Shown here: positions 1 through 6,480 of the stretch, in pieces
Layout of the letters: every line of letters begins with the position of its first letter
Numbering within the stretch: position 1 is the first letter of the stretch
Source: CAIRYW01 sp964555825
Lineage (GTDB): Bacteria; Patescibacteriota; Minisyncoccia; Phycocordibacterales; CAIRYW01
Length of the DNA stretch: 19,331 nt
Assembly (NCBI GenBank): GCA_964555825.1
Contig: CAZKTY010000012.1
Span: forward strand, 1 to 19,331
Direction: 5' to 3'
Position numbers and translations under genes: made by a program
Notes under the pieces: generated by a model
Told to the model about the DNA's origin: nothing
What the model saw: only the letters and a program-made list of their open reading frames with translations
Databases searched by the model: none

Positions 1-363
1 TCCTACTACTAAAAGGAAGAAGACATTGTTTTGAAGTTCTTTATCTTTAGGAGCTGTATGATTCAAGAAATCTTCTTCTGAAATGATCCCTCCAAGATTT
101 GAGATGGTCTTCTTTAGGCTTTCGAATACAGAAGTACTTTCTTTATAGGTCTTTGATTTTCTTACGTTAGCAAGAGCAGCATTCTCGATCTGTCTTACTC
201 TTTCTCTTGTTATGCCGTATTTTTTTCCGATAGCCTCTAAGGTCATCTTTTCCGATGTCTTTCCTAGACCATATCTTGATGTTATGACTTCTCTGCCTCT
301 CACTGGAATATCAGCAAGGAGTTTTTTTACGATTATTTTTGGTTTGAAATCGAAGGACGACAT
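1..363 (-). CDS. Sigma-70 region 4-type helix-turn-helix protein (3' end outside window)
   Basis: The first 121 residues are visible; the reading frame is open to the window edge, so the C-terminus is missing. Residues 17-70 resemble region 4 of sigma-70: an LADIPVRGREVITSRYGL segment, then TLEAIGKKYGITRERVRQIE, which carries the classic helix-turn-helix with the RERVRQIE recognition helix. In sigma factors this region contacts the -35 box. Here it starts only about 17 residues from the N-terminus, so regions 1-3 are absent and the protein cannot be a complete sigma factor. Residues 75-121 (SVFESLKKTISNLGGIISEEDF and onward) look like the beginning of a second helical domain of unknown fate. 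It is most likely a DNA-binding regulator with a sigma-like HTH. The ATG at 361-363 is the only start consistent with the upstream promoter. The family assignment of the HTH is strong; the role is unknown. Confidence 0.8.
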   Translation of the reverse strand, partial: MSSFDFKPKIIVKKLLADIPVRGREVITSRYGLGKTSEKMTLEAIGKKYGITRERVRQIENAALANVRKSKTYKESTSVFESLKKTISNLGGIISEEDFLNHTAPKDKELQNNVFFLLVVG

Positions 364-404
364 ATTGTTGTAGTTTTCTATTTTTATTATTTGTTAGTCA
401 TCAA

Positions 405-433
405 TTTGTATCATTTATACCAGATAAAGTCAA
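405..433 (-). promoter_or_regulatory. Probable promoter of the sigma-4-like gene
   Basis: On the minus strand there is a TTGACT -35 box (428-433), a 17-nt spacer, and TACAAA at 405-410, which has a TGA extension like an extended -10 element. Transcription would start near 398, giving a leader of about 35 nt before the ATG at 363. The promoter begins only a few bases after the leuS stop. Confidence 0.45.
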
Positions 434-438
434 GACTT

Positions 439-3276
439 TTAGTCTTTGATAACAAAATTAACTATTCTGTTTTTCACGGCAATTGTTTTGATGATGATCT
501 TACCTTCAAGTCTCTCTCCGATCGAACCAAAGCTTCTAGCTTTTTCTATCATTTTATCTTCAGATGTATCTTTTGGGAGCATGATTATTTCCCTTGCCTT
601 TCCATTTATTTGGATAGCTACTGAAATATCCTCAATAAGGAATTTTTCCTCTATTTTAGGCCATTTTGAAAGGAAAATTGATCTTTTATTGCCTATTTCA
701 GACCATAATTCTTCACAAATATGAGGTGCTAGTGGAGCAAGGATCTGCAAGAATTTAGCTAAAGATGCCTTCGTTATTTTTTTATTTTCATATACTGAAT
801 TCAAGCAGATCATCAATGCTGAAACAGCAGTATTAAATGCCGTATTTTCTATGTCCTCACCTACCTTTTTTATCGCTTTATTTATTGCTGTCGAAACTTC
901 CTTTGGCTCATCCTTACTTAGGAATTCTTTCATCAAAAAGACCCTCTCAATGAACCTTCTTGTGCCAATAATGCCTTTATCGCTCCAGGCTATTTGGTTA
1001 CCGTGTGGACCCAAAAATGCCATGTAGAGACGCATTGTATCTACACCATACACCTTTACTATGTCATTCGGATTTACCACATTTCCGCGGCTTTTTGACA
1101 TTTTTTCTCCATCTGAACCTAGGATTATTCCGTGAGGAACGCGCTTTGTGAAAGGTTCTTTTTCAGTGACAAGACCTTGATCAAATAGAAATTGATTCCA
1201 AAAACGAGAATAAAGAAGATGAAGGGTTGTGTGTTCCATTCCTCCAAAATATAGGTCCACTGGTGTCCAATATTTTATTTTTTTGATATTTGCAAATTCT
1301 TTTGCATTTTTTGGATCAGTATAACGGAGCCAATACCAAGAACTTCCAGCCCATTGAGGCATTGTGTTGGTCTCTCTTTTTGCTTTACCTTTGCATTTCG
1401 GACATTTTGTATTGACCCATTTTTCTATCCCCGCTAGTGGAGATTCTCCTGTGCCAGTTGGTTCATAGTTCTTTACTTTAGGAAGTAAGACAGGTAGATC
1501 CTTATCAGGTACTGGAACCACTCCACATTTTTCACAATGGACCACAGGAATTGGTTCTCCCCAGTATCTTTGACGTGAAAATACCCAATCACGCAACTTA
1601 TATTTTGTTACCATTTTTCCTCCAACAGATTCAGTGATTTTTTTCTTTGAATCTTCTGAATCAAGTCCATCAAATTTTCCTGAATTATTTAATACTCCTG
1701 TACCAGTAAAAATATAATTTTCATCTTTTATAAGATTCGAAATAAATTCTCCCTCCACGACAGAGAAAAAATTATTGAATTCTTCAGGTTTTTTCCACAC
1801 TACCTCATGCAAAGCTTCTTCTTCTGGTTTAACAATGTCTTTTTCATTATTAATTAGTTCAAGAAAAACATATTGGAATCTAGCCCATCGATTTTGTTTT
1901 TTTATTCTATGGTAGAAGAGACTGTGGATAGCAAAATCTGACTTTTTTATTAGTTTTAGATTTTTATACCCAGTTTCTTCATGAACTTCTCGCATTGCCG
2001 CATCTACAGGATCTTCACCTTTCTCTATGCCACCAGTAACTAATCCATTCATGTGTGCATTTTTCCAGCTTATACATAGATATTTACTATTTGATGGATC
2101 TCTCACGACCACACACACAGCTTCCCTTTTAACGAATTCAAGATCTTTTTTTATTAAGGATTCTCCATTTGTTGCAATAAATTTCGGTTCTATGACCCTT
2201 TCGATCGGAAGATCGAATTTTTTTGCAAAAGCAAAGTCACGCTCATCGTGAGCTGGTACTGCCATTATTGAACCAGTTCCATAGCTTGCGAGAACATAAT
2301 CTGCGATCCAAATAGGAATTTCTTTATTATTTGCAGGATTTATTGCTTTTATTCCTTTGAGTTCAACTCCTGTTTTTTCCTTTCCTTCGGCAGTCCTGTC
2401 GATATCTTTTTTACCTTTTGCTTTATCTATGTATTTTTGAACATCTTTTTTATTTTCTATATTTAGTTCAGATATCAAAGGATGTTCTGGGGCAAGAACT
2501 AAATAGGTAGCTCCAAAGATAGTATCTGGGCGAGTTGTAAAGATCTTTATCTTTGAATCAGAATCTTTTATCTTAAAATCTACCTCTGCTCCTTCACTTT
2601 TTCCTATCCAATTTTCTTGTTGAAGTTTGATAGCTTCAGGCCATTCTGGGAGAGTTTTTAATCCTTCCAAAAGTTTTTCAGCATAAGCTGTGATCTTTAG
2701 GTACCATTGACGAAGCTCTTTTTTTTCAACTTCTGTTCCACATCTCTCACATTTTCCATCAATTACTTCTTCATTTGCTAGACCTGTCTTATCTTTTGGA
2801 CACCAATTGATCAATCCTGTTGATTCATAGGCAAGACCCGCTTTAAGGAATTCCAAGAAAAGTTTCTGTGTCCATTTGTAGTATTTTGGATCCGTTGTGT
2901 TTATTTCTCTTGACCAGTCAAATCCAATTCCCCAATCTAATAATTGTTTTTTGGCGTTAGATATATTTTTTTTTGTAGATACCTCGGGGTGAACTTTGTT
3001 TTTAATAGCATAATTCTCAGCAGGAAGACCAAATGCATCCCATCCAATAGGATAGACCACATTTTTGCCGTTCATTTTGTGATATTTGGATACGATATCG
3101 CCTGCTGTGTAAGGTCGTAGATGTCCCATGTGAAGACTTGATCCAGAAGGAAAAGGAAATTCAACTAAAACAAATTTCTTCTCACTTTTAGCATTATCCT
3201 TGGCGAAAAAGATCTTTTTTGATAGCCATTGTTTCTGCCATTTGGATTCTATTTTTTTAGGGTCGTATTTTTTCAT
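439..3276 (-). CDS. leuS: Leucyl-tRNA synthetase with a Nudix domain inserted in the editing domain
   Basis: This class I aminoacyl-tRNA synthetase (945 residues) charges tRNA-Leu with leucine in the cytoplasm. The HIGH-type motif HMGH is at 49-52 and KMSKS at 725-729. The CP1 editing domain keeps TTRPDT (247-252) and VPAHDERD with the essential Asp at 344, so hydrolysis of mischarged tRNA should be intact. Zinc-type Cys clusters are visible at about 159-179 and 581-628. The oddity is residues ~375-510, a complete Nudix hydrolase domain. Its box spans 415-437 and matches G-x5-E-x7-REVxEExGY exactly. It replaces the short loop that normally joins the strand ending PIERVIEP to TGTGVLNNSGKFDGL. 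The N-terminus directly follows the UAG of the upstream membrane-protein gene, with no Shine-Dalgarno, suggesting translational coupling. LeuRS identity is certain; the role of the Nudix domain is unknown. Confidence 0.97.
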   Translation of the reverse strand: MKKYDPKKIESKWQKQWLSKKIFFAKDNAKSEKKFVLVEFPFPSGSSLHMGHLRPYTAGDIVSKYHKMNGKNVVYPIGWDAFGLPAENYAIKNKVHPEVSTKKNISNAKKQLLDWGIGFDWSREINTTDPKYYKWTQKLFLEFLKAGLAYESTGLINWCPKDKTGLANEEVIDGKCERCGTEVEKKELRQWYLKITAYAEKLLEGLKTLPEWPEAIKLQQENWIGKSEGAEVDFKIKDSDSKIKIFTTRPDTIFGATYLVLAPEHPLISELNIENKKDVQKYIDKAKGKKDIDRTAEGKEKTGVELKGIKAINPANNKEIPIWIADYVLASYGTGSIMAVPAHDERDFAFAKKFDLPIERVIEPKFIATNGESLIKKDLEFVKREAVCVVVRDPSNSKYLCISWKNAHMNGLVTGGIEKGEDPVDAAMREVHEETGYKNLKLIKKSDFAIHSLFYHRIKKQNRWARFQYVFLELINNEKDIVKPEEEALHEVVWKKPEEFNNFFSVVEGEFISNLIKDENYIFTGTGVLNNSGKFDGLDSEDSKKKITESVGGKMVTKYKLRDWVFSRQRYWGEPIPVVHCEKCGVVPVPDKDLPVLLPKVKNYEPTGTGESPLAGIEKWVNTKCPKCKGKAKRETNTMPQWAGSSWYWLRYTDPKNAKEFANIKKIKYWTPVDLYFGGMEHTTLHLLYSRFWNQFLFDQGLVTEKEPFTKRVPHGIILGSDGEKMSKSRGNVVNPNDIVKVYGVDTMRLYMAFLGPHGNQIAWSDKGIIGTRRFIERVFLMKEFLSKDEPKEVSTAINKAIKKVGEDIENTAFNTAVSALMICLNSVYENKKITKASLAKFLQILAPLAPHICEELWSEIGNKRSIFLSKWPKIEEKFLIEDISVAIQINGKAREIIMLPKDTSEDKMIEKARSFGSIGERLEGKIIIKTIAVKNRIVNFVIKD
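1747..2154 (-). other. Nudix hydrolase domain embedded in leuS
   Basis: This is the coding segment for LeuRS residues ~375-510. The Nudix box itself is at 1966-2034. The glycines, the catalytic REVHEE core and the closing GY are all present, so the metal-binding helix looks functional. Upstream lies the usual first strand (REAVCVVVRDPSNSKYLCI) and downstream an aromatic-rich segment ending in VVEGEFISN. Nudix enzymes cleave nucleoside diphosphates linked to another group. Substrate is not predictable here. The domain is in frame with no stop or frameshift on either side. Confidence 0.9.
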
Positions 3277-3825
3277 CTATTGTTGGATCTTGTTTCCGAA
3301 TTTCTTTATAGCAAGGTAGATCAGAACAGCAAGAGCTACTCCCAAAATTAGAACTTTAAGTAAACTATTTGCATTGCCCCAATATCTTATTGAAGCAATG
3401 ACAAGGTCAAGTACAGAGCCAAGTGACAAAGCAACTGATAAGACCTCAGAACTTCTGAAGATCAAAGCTGCTGCGAATGTGATCACTCCAAGTGCTATAA
3501 GCGAAATAAAAACATTTTTATCATAAGCCTTTTGTGAATCATCAAAATTCTTGCGGCATGTGTAGCTGGTGTCGCAAAAACCAGAAGCTTGATCTGGTGT
3601 TGAAGGTTTTGGATAAGAGGTCCAAGATCCCCCACTTGAGGTACATTCATTTTGTGTTTGAGGATTGGTGTTTACTTGTTGTGAGGAACAGAAGTTATTG
3701 TACTCTGGAGCTGAAAATACCAAGGACAATGTGTAATTGTAGAAGAGGTTAAGCAAAATAACTATAGCAATAATAAGCGACCATCTAAGAACTCTTGAGT
3801 TGTTTTGTGTTTGCGTTGGAGGCAT
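3277..3825 (-). CDS. Small four-helix membrane protein with a Cys-rich outer loop
   Basis: I do not recognise a family. From the ATG at 3823-3825 the protein has 182 residues. Hydrophobic segments lie at ~12-37, 105-123, 127-148 and 155-173. Between the first two is a polar loop of ~65 residues with four cysteines (46, 61, 84, 90), which may form two disulfides if the loop is extracytoplasmic. The C-terminus is basic (KKFGNK). The frame extends upstream to a GTG at 3891, but that codon lies inside a transcription terminator hairpin and upstream of the predicted -10 box. An ATG at 3855 lies inside the -10 box itself. The 3825 start is therefore preferred. The stop codon TAG is directly followed by the ATG of leuS, so the two are probably co-transcribed and translationally coupled. 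No functional link to leucine charging is evident. Confidence 0.75.
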   Translation of the reverse strand: MPPTQTQNNSRVLRWSLIIAIVILLNLFYNYTLSLVFSAPEYNNFCSSQQVNTNPQTQNECTSSGGSWTSYPKPSTPDQASGFCDTSYTCRKNFDDSQKAYDKNVFISLIALGVITFAAALIFRSSEVLSVALSLGSVLDLVIASIRYWGNANSLLKVLILGVALAVLIYLAIKKFGNKIQQ

Positions 3826-3853
3826 GTTTCTTTGGTTAACTTCTAAGAAGACC

Positions 3854-3882
3854 ATTATATAAAATAATTGAGCAAAAAAATA
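3854..3882 (-). promoter_or_regulatory. Probable promoter of the membrane protein-leuS unit
   Basis: There is a perfect TATAAT on the minus strand at 3854-3859, with a weak TATTTT -35 (3877-3882) at 17 nt that overlaps the U-tract of the preceding terminator. Transcription would begin near 3847, leaving a leader of about 20 nt before the ATG at 3825. Confidence 0.5.
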
Positions 3883-3906
3883 CTTCGCCACTTTTGATGG
3901 CGAAGT
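3874..3906 (-). terminator. Intrinsic terminator after the chorismate mutase gene
   Basis: On the minus strand a perfect 9-bp stem (ACTTCGCCA pairing with TGGCGAAGT, 3898-3906 and 3882-3890) closes a 7-nt loop. One A then precedes seven consecutive T residues (3874-3880). It begins four bases after the chorismate mutase stop codon. On the plus strand the hairpin is followed only by TGTTTT, so termination is mainly in the minus direction. Confidence 0.9.
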
Positions 3907-3910
3907 TGTT

Positions 3911-4318
3911 TTAACGAGCTGTCTGAGCGGCTAAAGGGACTGGTACTTTGTGGTGACCAGTGCGTATTTGCGACTCAGTAGAAGTGTCGATGACAACTCT
4001 GTATATACGAACAGCTTCTCCAACTGGGAATTTTGAATATCTTGAACGTTTTTCGATCTTTGCAAGTACATCCTCTTCCCTCTGCTCATCATGAGCTGGC
4101 AAACCCATTTCTTCTTTGTGAGGAGCCACAATTTCAGTGACGATCTTGTGACGCATTCCCAAAAGATCGATGATCATTTTGTCGATGATGTCGATAAAAA
4201 GTCTTGCTGCGACGAGAGGGTCTGTCCCCTTGTCGATCAGGTTTTTTACTTTTTCGAAAAAAGTTTTCCTTCTTTGAGTTTTTGGAAGGTGAGGTTCTGT
4301 ATTTGATGGCATGTTCAT
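3911..4318 (-). CDS. Solitary AroQ-type chorismate mutase
   Basis: The enzyme would convert chorismate to prephenate, the first committed step to phenylalanine and tyrosine. The protein has 135 residues. Residues 39-117 fit the all-helical AroQ fold, and the spacing of active-site residues of the E. coli P-protein mutase is kept: R39, R56, K68, D77, R80, E81 and Q117 match R11, R28, K39, D48, R51, E52 and Q88, with one extra residue before the lysine. A ~38-residue N-terminal extension and a short C-terminal tail (HHKVPVPLAAQ) lie outside the fold. No prephenate dehydratase, dehydrogenase or DAHP synthase domain is fused and none is nearby. The gene has its own promoter and terminator, so it is monocistronic. 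I identified it from the residue pattern, not a database search. Another AroQ-fold role is possible, but the full catalytic set argues for activity. Confidence 0.8.
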   Translation of the reverse strand: MNMPSNTEPHLPKTQRRKTFFEKVKNLIDKGTDPLVAARLFIDIIDKMIIDLLGMRHKIVTEIVAPHKEEMGLPAHDEQREEDVLAKIEKRSRYSKFPVGEAVRIYRVVIDTSTESQIRTGHHKVPVPLAAQTAR

Positions 4319-4339
4319 TCTGAAAAAAACATTACTCTG

Positions 4340-4368
4340 AAAATACAGAATGTCAATAGTAACGTCAA
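4340..4368 (-). promoter_or_regulatory. Promoter of the chorismate mutase gene
   Basis: On the minus strand TTGACG (4363-4368) is followed after exactly 17 nt by TATTTT (4340-4345). A second TTGACA lies within the spacer. Predicted initiation near 4333 leaves about 15 nt of leader. Confidence 0.55.
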
Positions 4369-4423
4369 TACAAGGATGTGATCACTTATTCCTAAAAATT
4401 TTAGAACTTAAGATCTTTTATTT

Positions 4424-5521
4424 TCAGATCCTAAATTCGATCACATCTCCATCCTTTACGATATATTCTTTTCCTTCTGTTCGAACAAAACCTTTTTCTC
4501 TTGCACCTCCGTATCCTCCTGACTCAAGAAGTTTGTCCCATTCTATTACTTCAGCTCGTATGAATTTATCTTTAAAATCTGTATGGATAGCTGTTCCTGC
4601 CATTGGGGCATTCCATCCTTTTTCTATGGTCCATGCCCTGCTTTCGTCCTCTCCAGTTGTAAAATATGTGATCAGACCTAGTAATTCATAGGCTTTTTTG
4701 ATCAGATCGTTTATACCATCATCTGCACCTCCAAGTTCTTTTCTAAACATCTCTTTTTCTTCTCCTTCCATTTCTTTCAATTCATTCTCAAGTCCTGCAT
4801 CAACGATCACGTACATTGATCCAGAATTTTTTATGAATTCAATAAGTTTTGTCCATCTCTCATCTTTCAACTCATCAAGATTTTTTGCCCCTGCCTTCTT
4901 GTTCAGAACGTACATTATCGGTTTTATCGTCAAAAGAGAAAGACCTTTGACTATCTCTATTTCTTTTTCATCAAGCCCAGAGAATTGTGCGAGTTTTTCT
5001 TCCAGTAAAGTTTTTTCAATTTTTTGAAGTATCTCTTTTTCTCTGATAGCAGTCTTATCACCTTTTTTTACATCTTTTTCGACAGTACCTAGTCTTTTTT
5101 GTACCGTCTGAAGATCACTTAGGATCAGTTCAAGGTTAATTACCCCGATATCATTTATTGGATCAATTTTTCCTGATACATGAAGGATATCTCCATCTTC
5201 AAATATTCTTACAACTTCAGCAATAGAATTGACTTCTTTAATATTCGATAGAAATTTATTTCCAAGTCCTTCTCCTTCGCTAGCTCCTTTTACAAGACCT
5301 GCGATATCGACAAACTCAATAACAGCTGGGATCGTTTTTTTTGAAATACTTAGTTTGGAAAGTTTCCAAAGTCTTTCATCTGGGACAGGAACGATCCCAA
5401 CTGATGGATCTATTGTACAAAAAGGATAATTATCAGCTGGCACAGATTTCTTTGTTAGGGCATTAAATAGTGTTGATTTACCAACATTTGGGAGTCCTAC
5501 TATTCCTATGGATAAGTTCAT
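4424..5521 (-). CDS. ychF: YchF/OLA1-family P-loop NTPase
   Basis: This is a ribosome-associated, Obg-related nucleotide hydrolase of nearly universal occurrence; family members bind ATP in preference to GTP. The 365 residues match the usual length. The P-loop GLPNVGKS is at 9-16 and the G3 motif in VDIAGLVKGASEGEGLGN at 71-88. The C-terminal TGS domain runs from about YFTTGEDESRAWTI to the closing YIVKDGDVIEF. The position of the G4 motif reads NKKA (207-210), lacking the acidic residue of a GTP-specific NKxD, as expected for this family. The ATG at 5519-5521 places the first strand directly before the P-loop, as in homologues. No Shine-Dalgarno is visible. The gene stands between the receiver gene and the chorismate mutase gene with ~170 and ~105 nt gaps, so it is probably its own unit. 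Confidence 0.97.
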   Translation of the reverse strand: MNLSIGIVGLPNVGKSTLFNALTKKSVPADNYPFCTIDPSVGIVPVPDERLWKLSKLSISKKTIPAVIEFVDIAGLVKGASEGEGLGNKFLSNIKEVNSIAEVVRIFEDGDILHVSGKIDPINDIGVINLELILSDLQTVQKRLGTVEKDVKKGDKTAIREKEILQKIEKTLLEEKLAQFSGLDEKEIEIVKGLSLLTIKPIMYVLNKKAGAKNLDELKDERWTKLIEFIKNSGSMYVIVDAGLENELKEMEGEEKEMFRKELGGADDGINDLIKKAYELLGLITYFTTGEDESRAWTIEKGWNAPMAGTAIHTDFKDKFIRAEVIEWDKLLESGGYGGAREKGFVRTEGKEYIVKDGDVIEFRI

Positions 5522-5688
5522 GACTTTTTGTTTAGGGTTAAATTCTTAACGAAAATGAGACTCTTGTAATATAGCAAAATAATTGTAATTTACTAGGTAA
5601 TGAATGGATCTAGATAAAAGCAAGATCAAAGATCTAAAGTCTTCATATGACTATATATAATGAACAAAAATAAGCTTTATCCTAAAGT
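5522..5688. other. Intergenic region without a gene
   Basis: This 167-nt AT-rich stretch separates the receiver gene from ychF. On the minus strand just after the receiver stop there is a weak CTTTA-GGA-TAAAG hairpin followed by CTTATTTTTG, and further on an AGATC-TTT-GATCT hairpin followed by TGCTTTT. Either could be a weak terminator for the signalling operon. TATATT-like boxes upstream of ychF lack a convincing -35 partner. No open frame of useful length was seen. Confidence 0.4.
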
Positions 5689-6060
5689 TTATTTGGCTTT
5701 TAGTACGTATTTGTTGACCATTTCAACGACTTCATTTATTGGATGCTGACTTTTGATCATGTAATCTACAGCTCCTAAACTAAGAGCTTGTCTGAGTTTA
5801 TGATCCTCATCAATATTTGAGATCATAATTACAGGAATATTACGTAGATCCTCGTCCGCTTTTAGATCTGAGAGTATGTCTAAACCATTGACCTTAGGTA
5901 AAAGGATATCAAGTAGTATTATGTCAGGCTTAAATTTTCTAGCTAATGGTAGAACAAGATTACCCTCTTGAGCTGTGGAAACTTTAAATTTCTGTGCTTC
6001 AAATTTTTCTTGAAGTACTTTGATCAGAATTTCTTCATCTTCAACAATAAGTATTTTCAT
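5689..6060 (-). CDS. Stand-alone response regulator receiver (second of pair)
   Basis: This is a CheY-like single receiver domain of 123 residues with no output domain. The phosphoacceptor is D51 in LLDILLP; the acidic pocket is E7/D8, the switch residue is S81 and the conserved lysine is K103 in MIKSQ. It starts 12 nt after the stop of the other receiver gene and is the last gene of the run that begins with the surface proteins. With no DNA-binding or enzymatic module, its output must be by protein contact or as a phosphate shuttle or sink. The partner kinase is presumably the six-PAS kinase encoded two genes upstream. No HPt protein is encoded nearby. Confidence 0.92.
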   Translation of the reverse strand: MKILIVEDEEILIKVLQEKFEAQKFKVSTAQEGNLVLPLARKFKPDIILLDILLPKVNGLDILSDLKADEDLRNIPVIMISNIDEDHKLRQALSLGAVDYMIKSQHPINEVVEMVNKYVLKAK

Positions 6061-6072
6061 AACATTTGTAGA

Positions 6073-6471
6073 TTAATTATTAATATTTAATCTGTCCTTG
6101 ATCTTTTCGACGATCTCTTCCATGTTCTTATCAACTTTCTCAAAGTAATAAGTTGGTTCTAATTCTAAAATATCCTGAAGTATCTCACCATTTGAGCTTG
6201 GAAGATTGGTCAAGATAATAACAGGAACGTTTTTCCCCCATGTGTCATTTCTCAGCATTTTTAGCATGCTCATTCCATCCATTTTTGGCAATAATAGATC
6301 GAGCAATATCAGATCTGGATGTTCAGCTGTTGCTAGGTGGAGACCTTCGACACCGTCATAGGCTTTAATAACTTGGAATCCTTCCGAAAGGAGTTTTTCT
6401 TCCATTGTTTTTGCTAGGATCTTTTCATCCTCGACAACAAGAAGTAGGATCTTTTTGTTTATTGTGTTCAT
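6073..6471 (-). CDS. Stand-alone response regulator receiver (first of pair)
   Basis: This is a single receiver domain of 132 residues. The phosphoacceptor is D58 in LLDLLLPKMDG, with acidic residues E14/D15, switch threonine T88 in IILTNL and lysine K112 in YYFEK. Between T88 and K112 it has a longer, unusual loop (PSSNGEILQDILELEPT) compared with its neighbour, so the two receivers are not recent duplicates and may bind different partners. It starts 9 nt after the histidine kinase stop, an operon-type spacing. It has no output domain. Confidence 0.92.
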   Translation of the reverse strand: MNTINKKILLLVVEDEKILAKTMEEKLLSEGFQVIKAYDGVEGLHLATAEHPDLILLDLLLPKMDGMSMLKMLRNDTWGKNVPVIILTNLPSSNGEILQDILELEPTYYFEKVDKNMEEIVEKIKDRLNINN

Positions 6472-6480
6472 ATATGTTTA

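Noticed and set aside
432..446. AAGACT-AAA-AGTCTT hairpin across the leuS stop as a terminator
   Set aside because: The short AT-rich stem is followed by GACTTTATC, not a T-run.
3826..3891. GTG-initiated N-terminal extension of the membrane protein
   Set aside because: The GTG lies in the stem of a strong minus-strand terminator and upstream of the TATAAT box.
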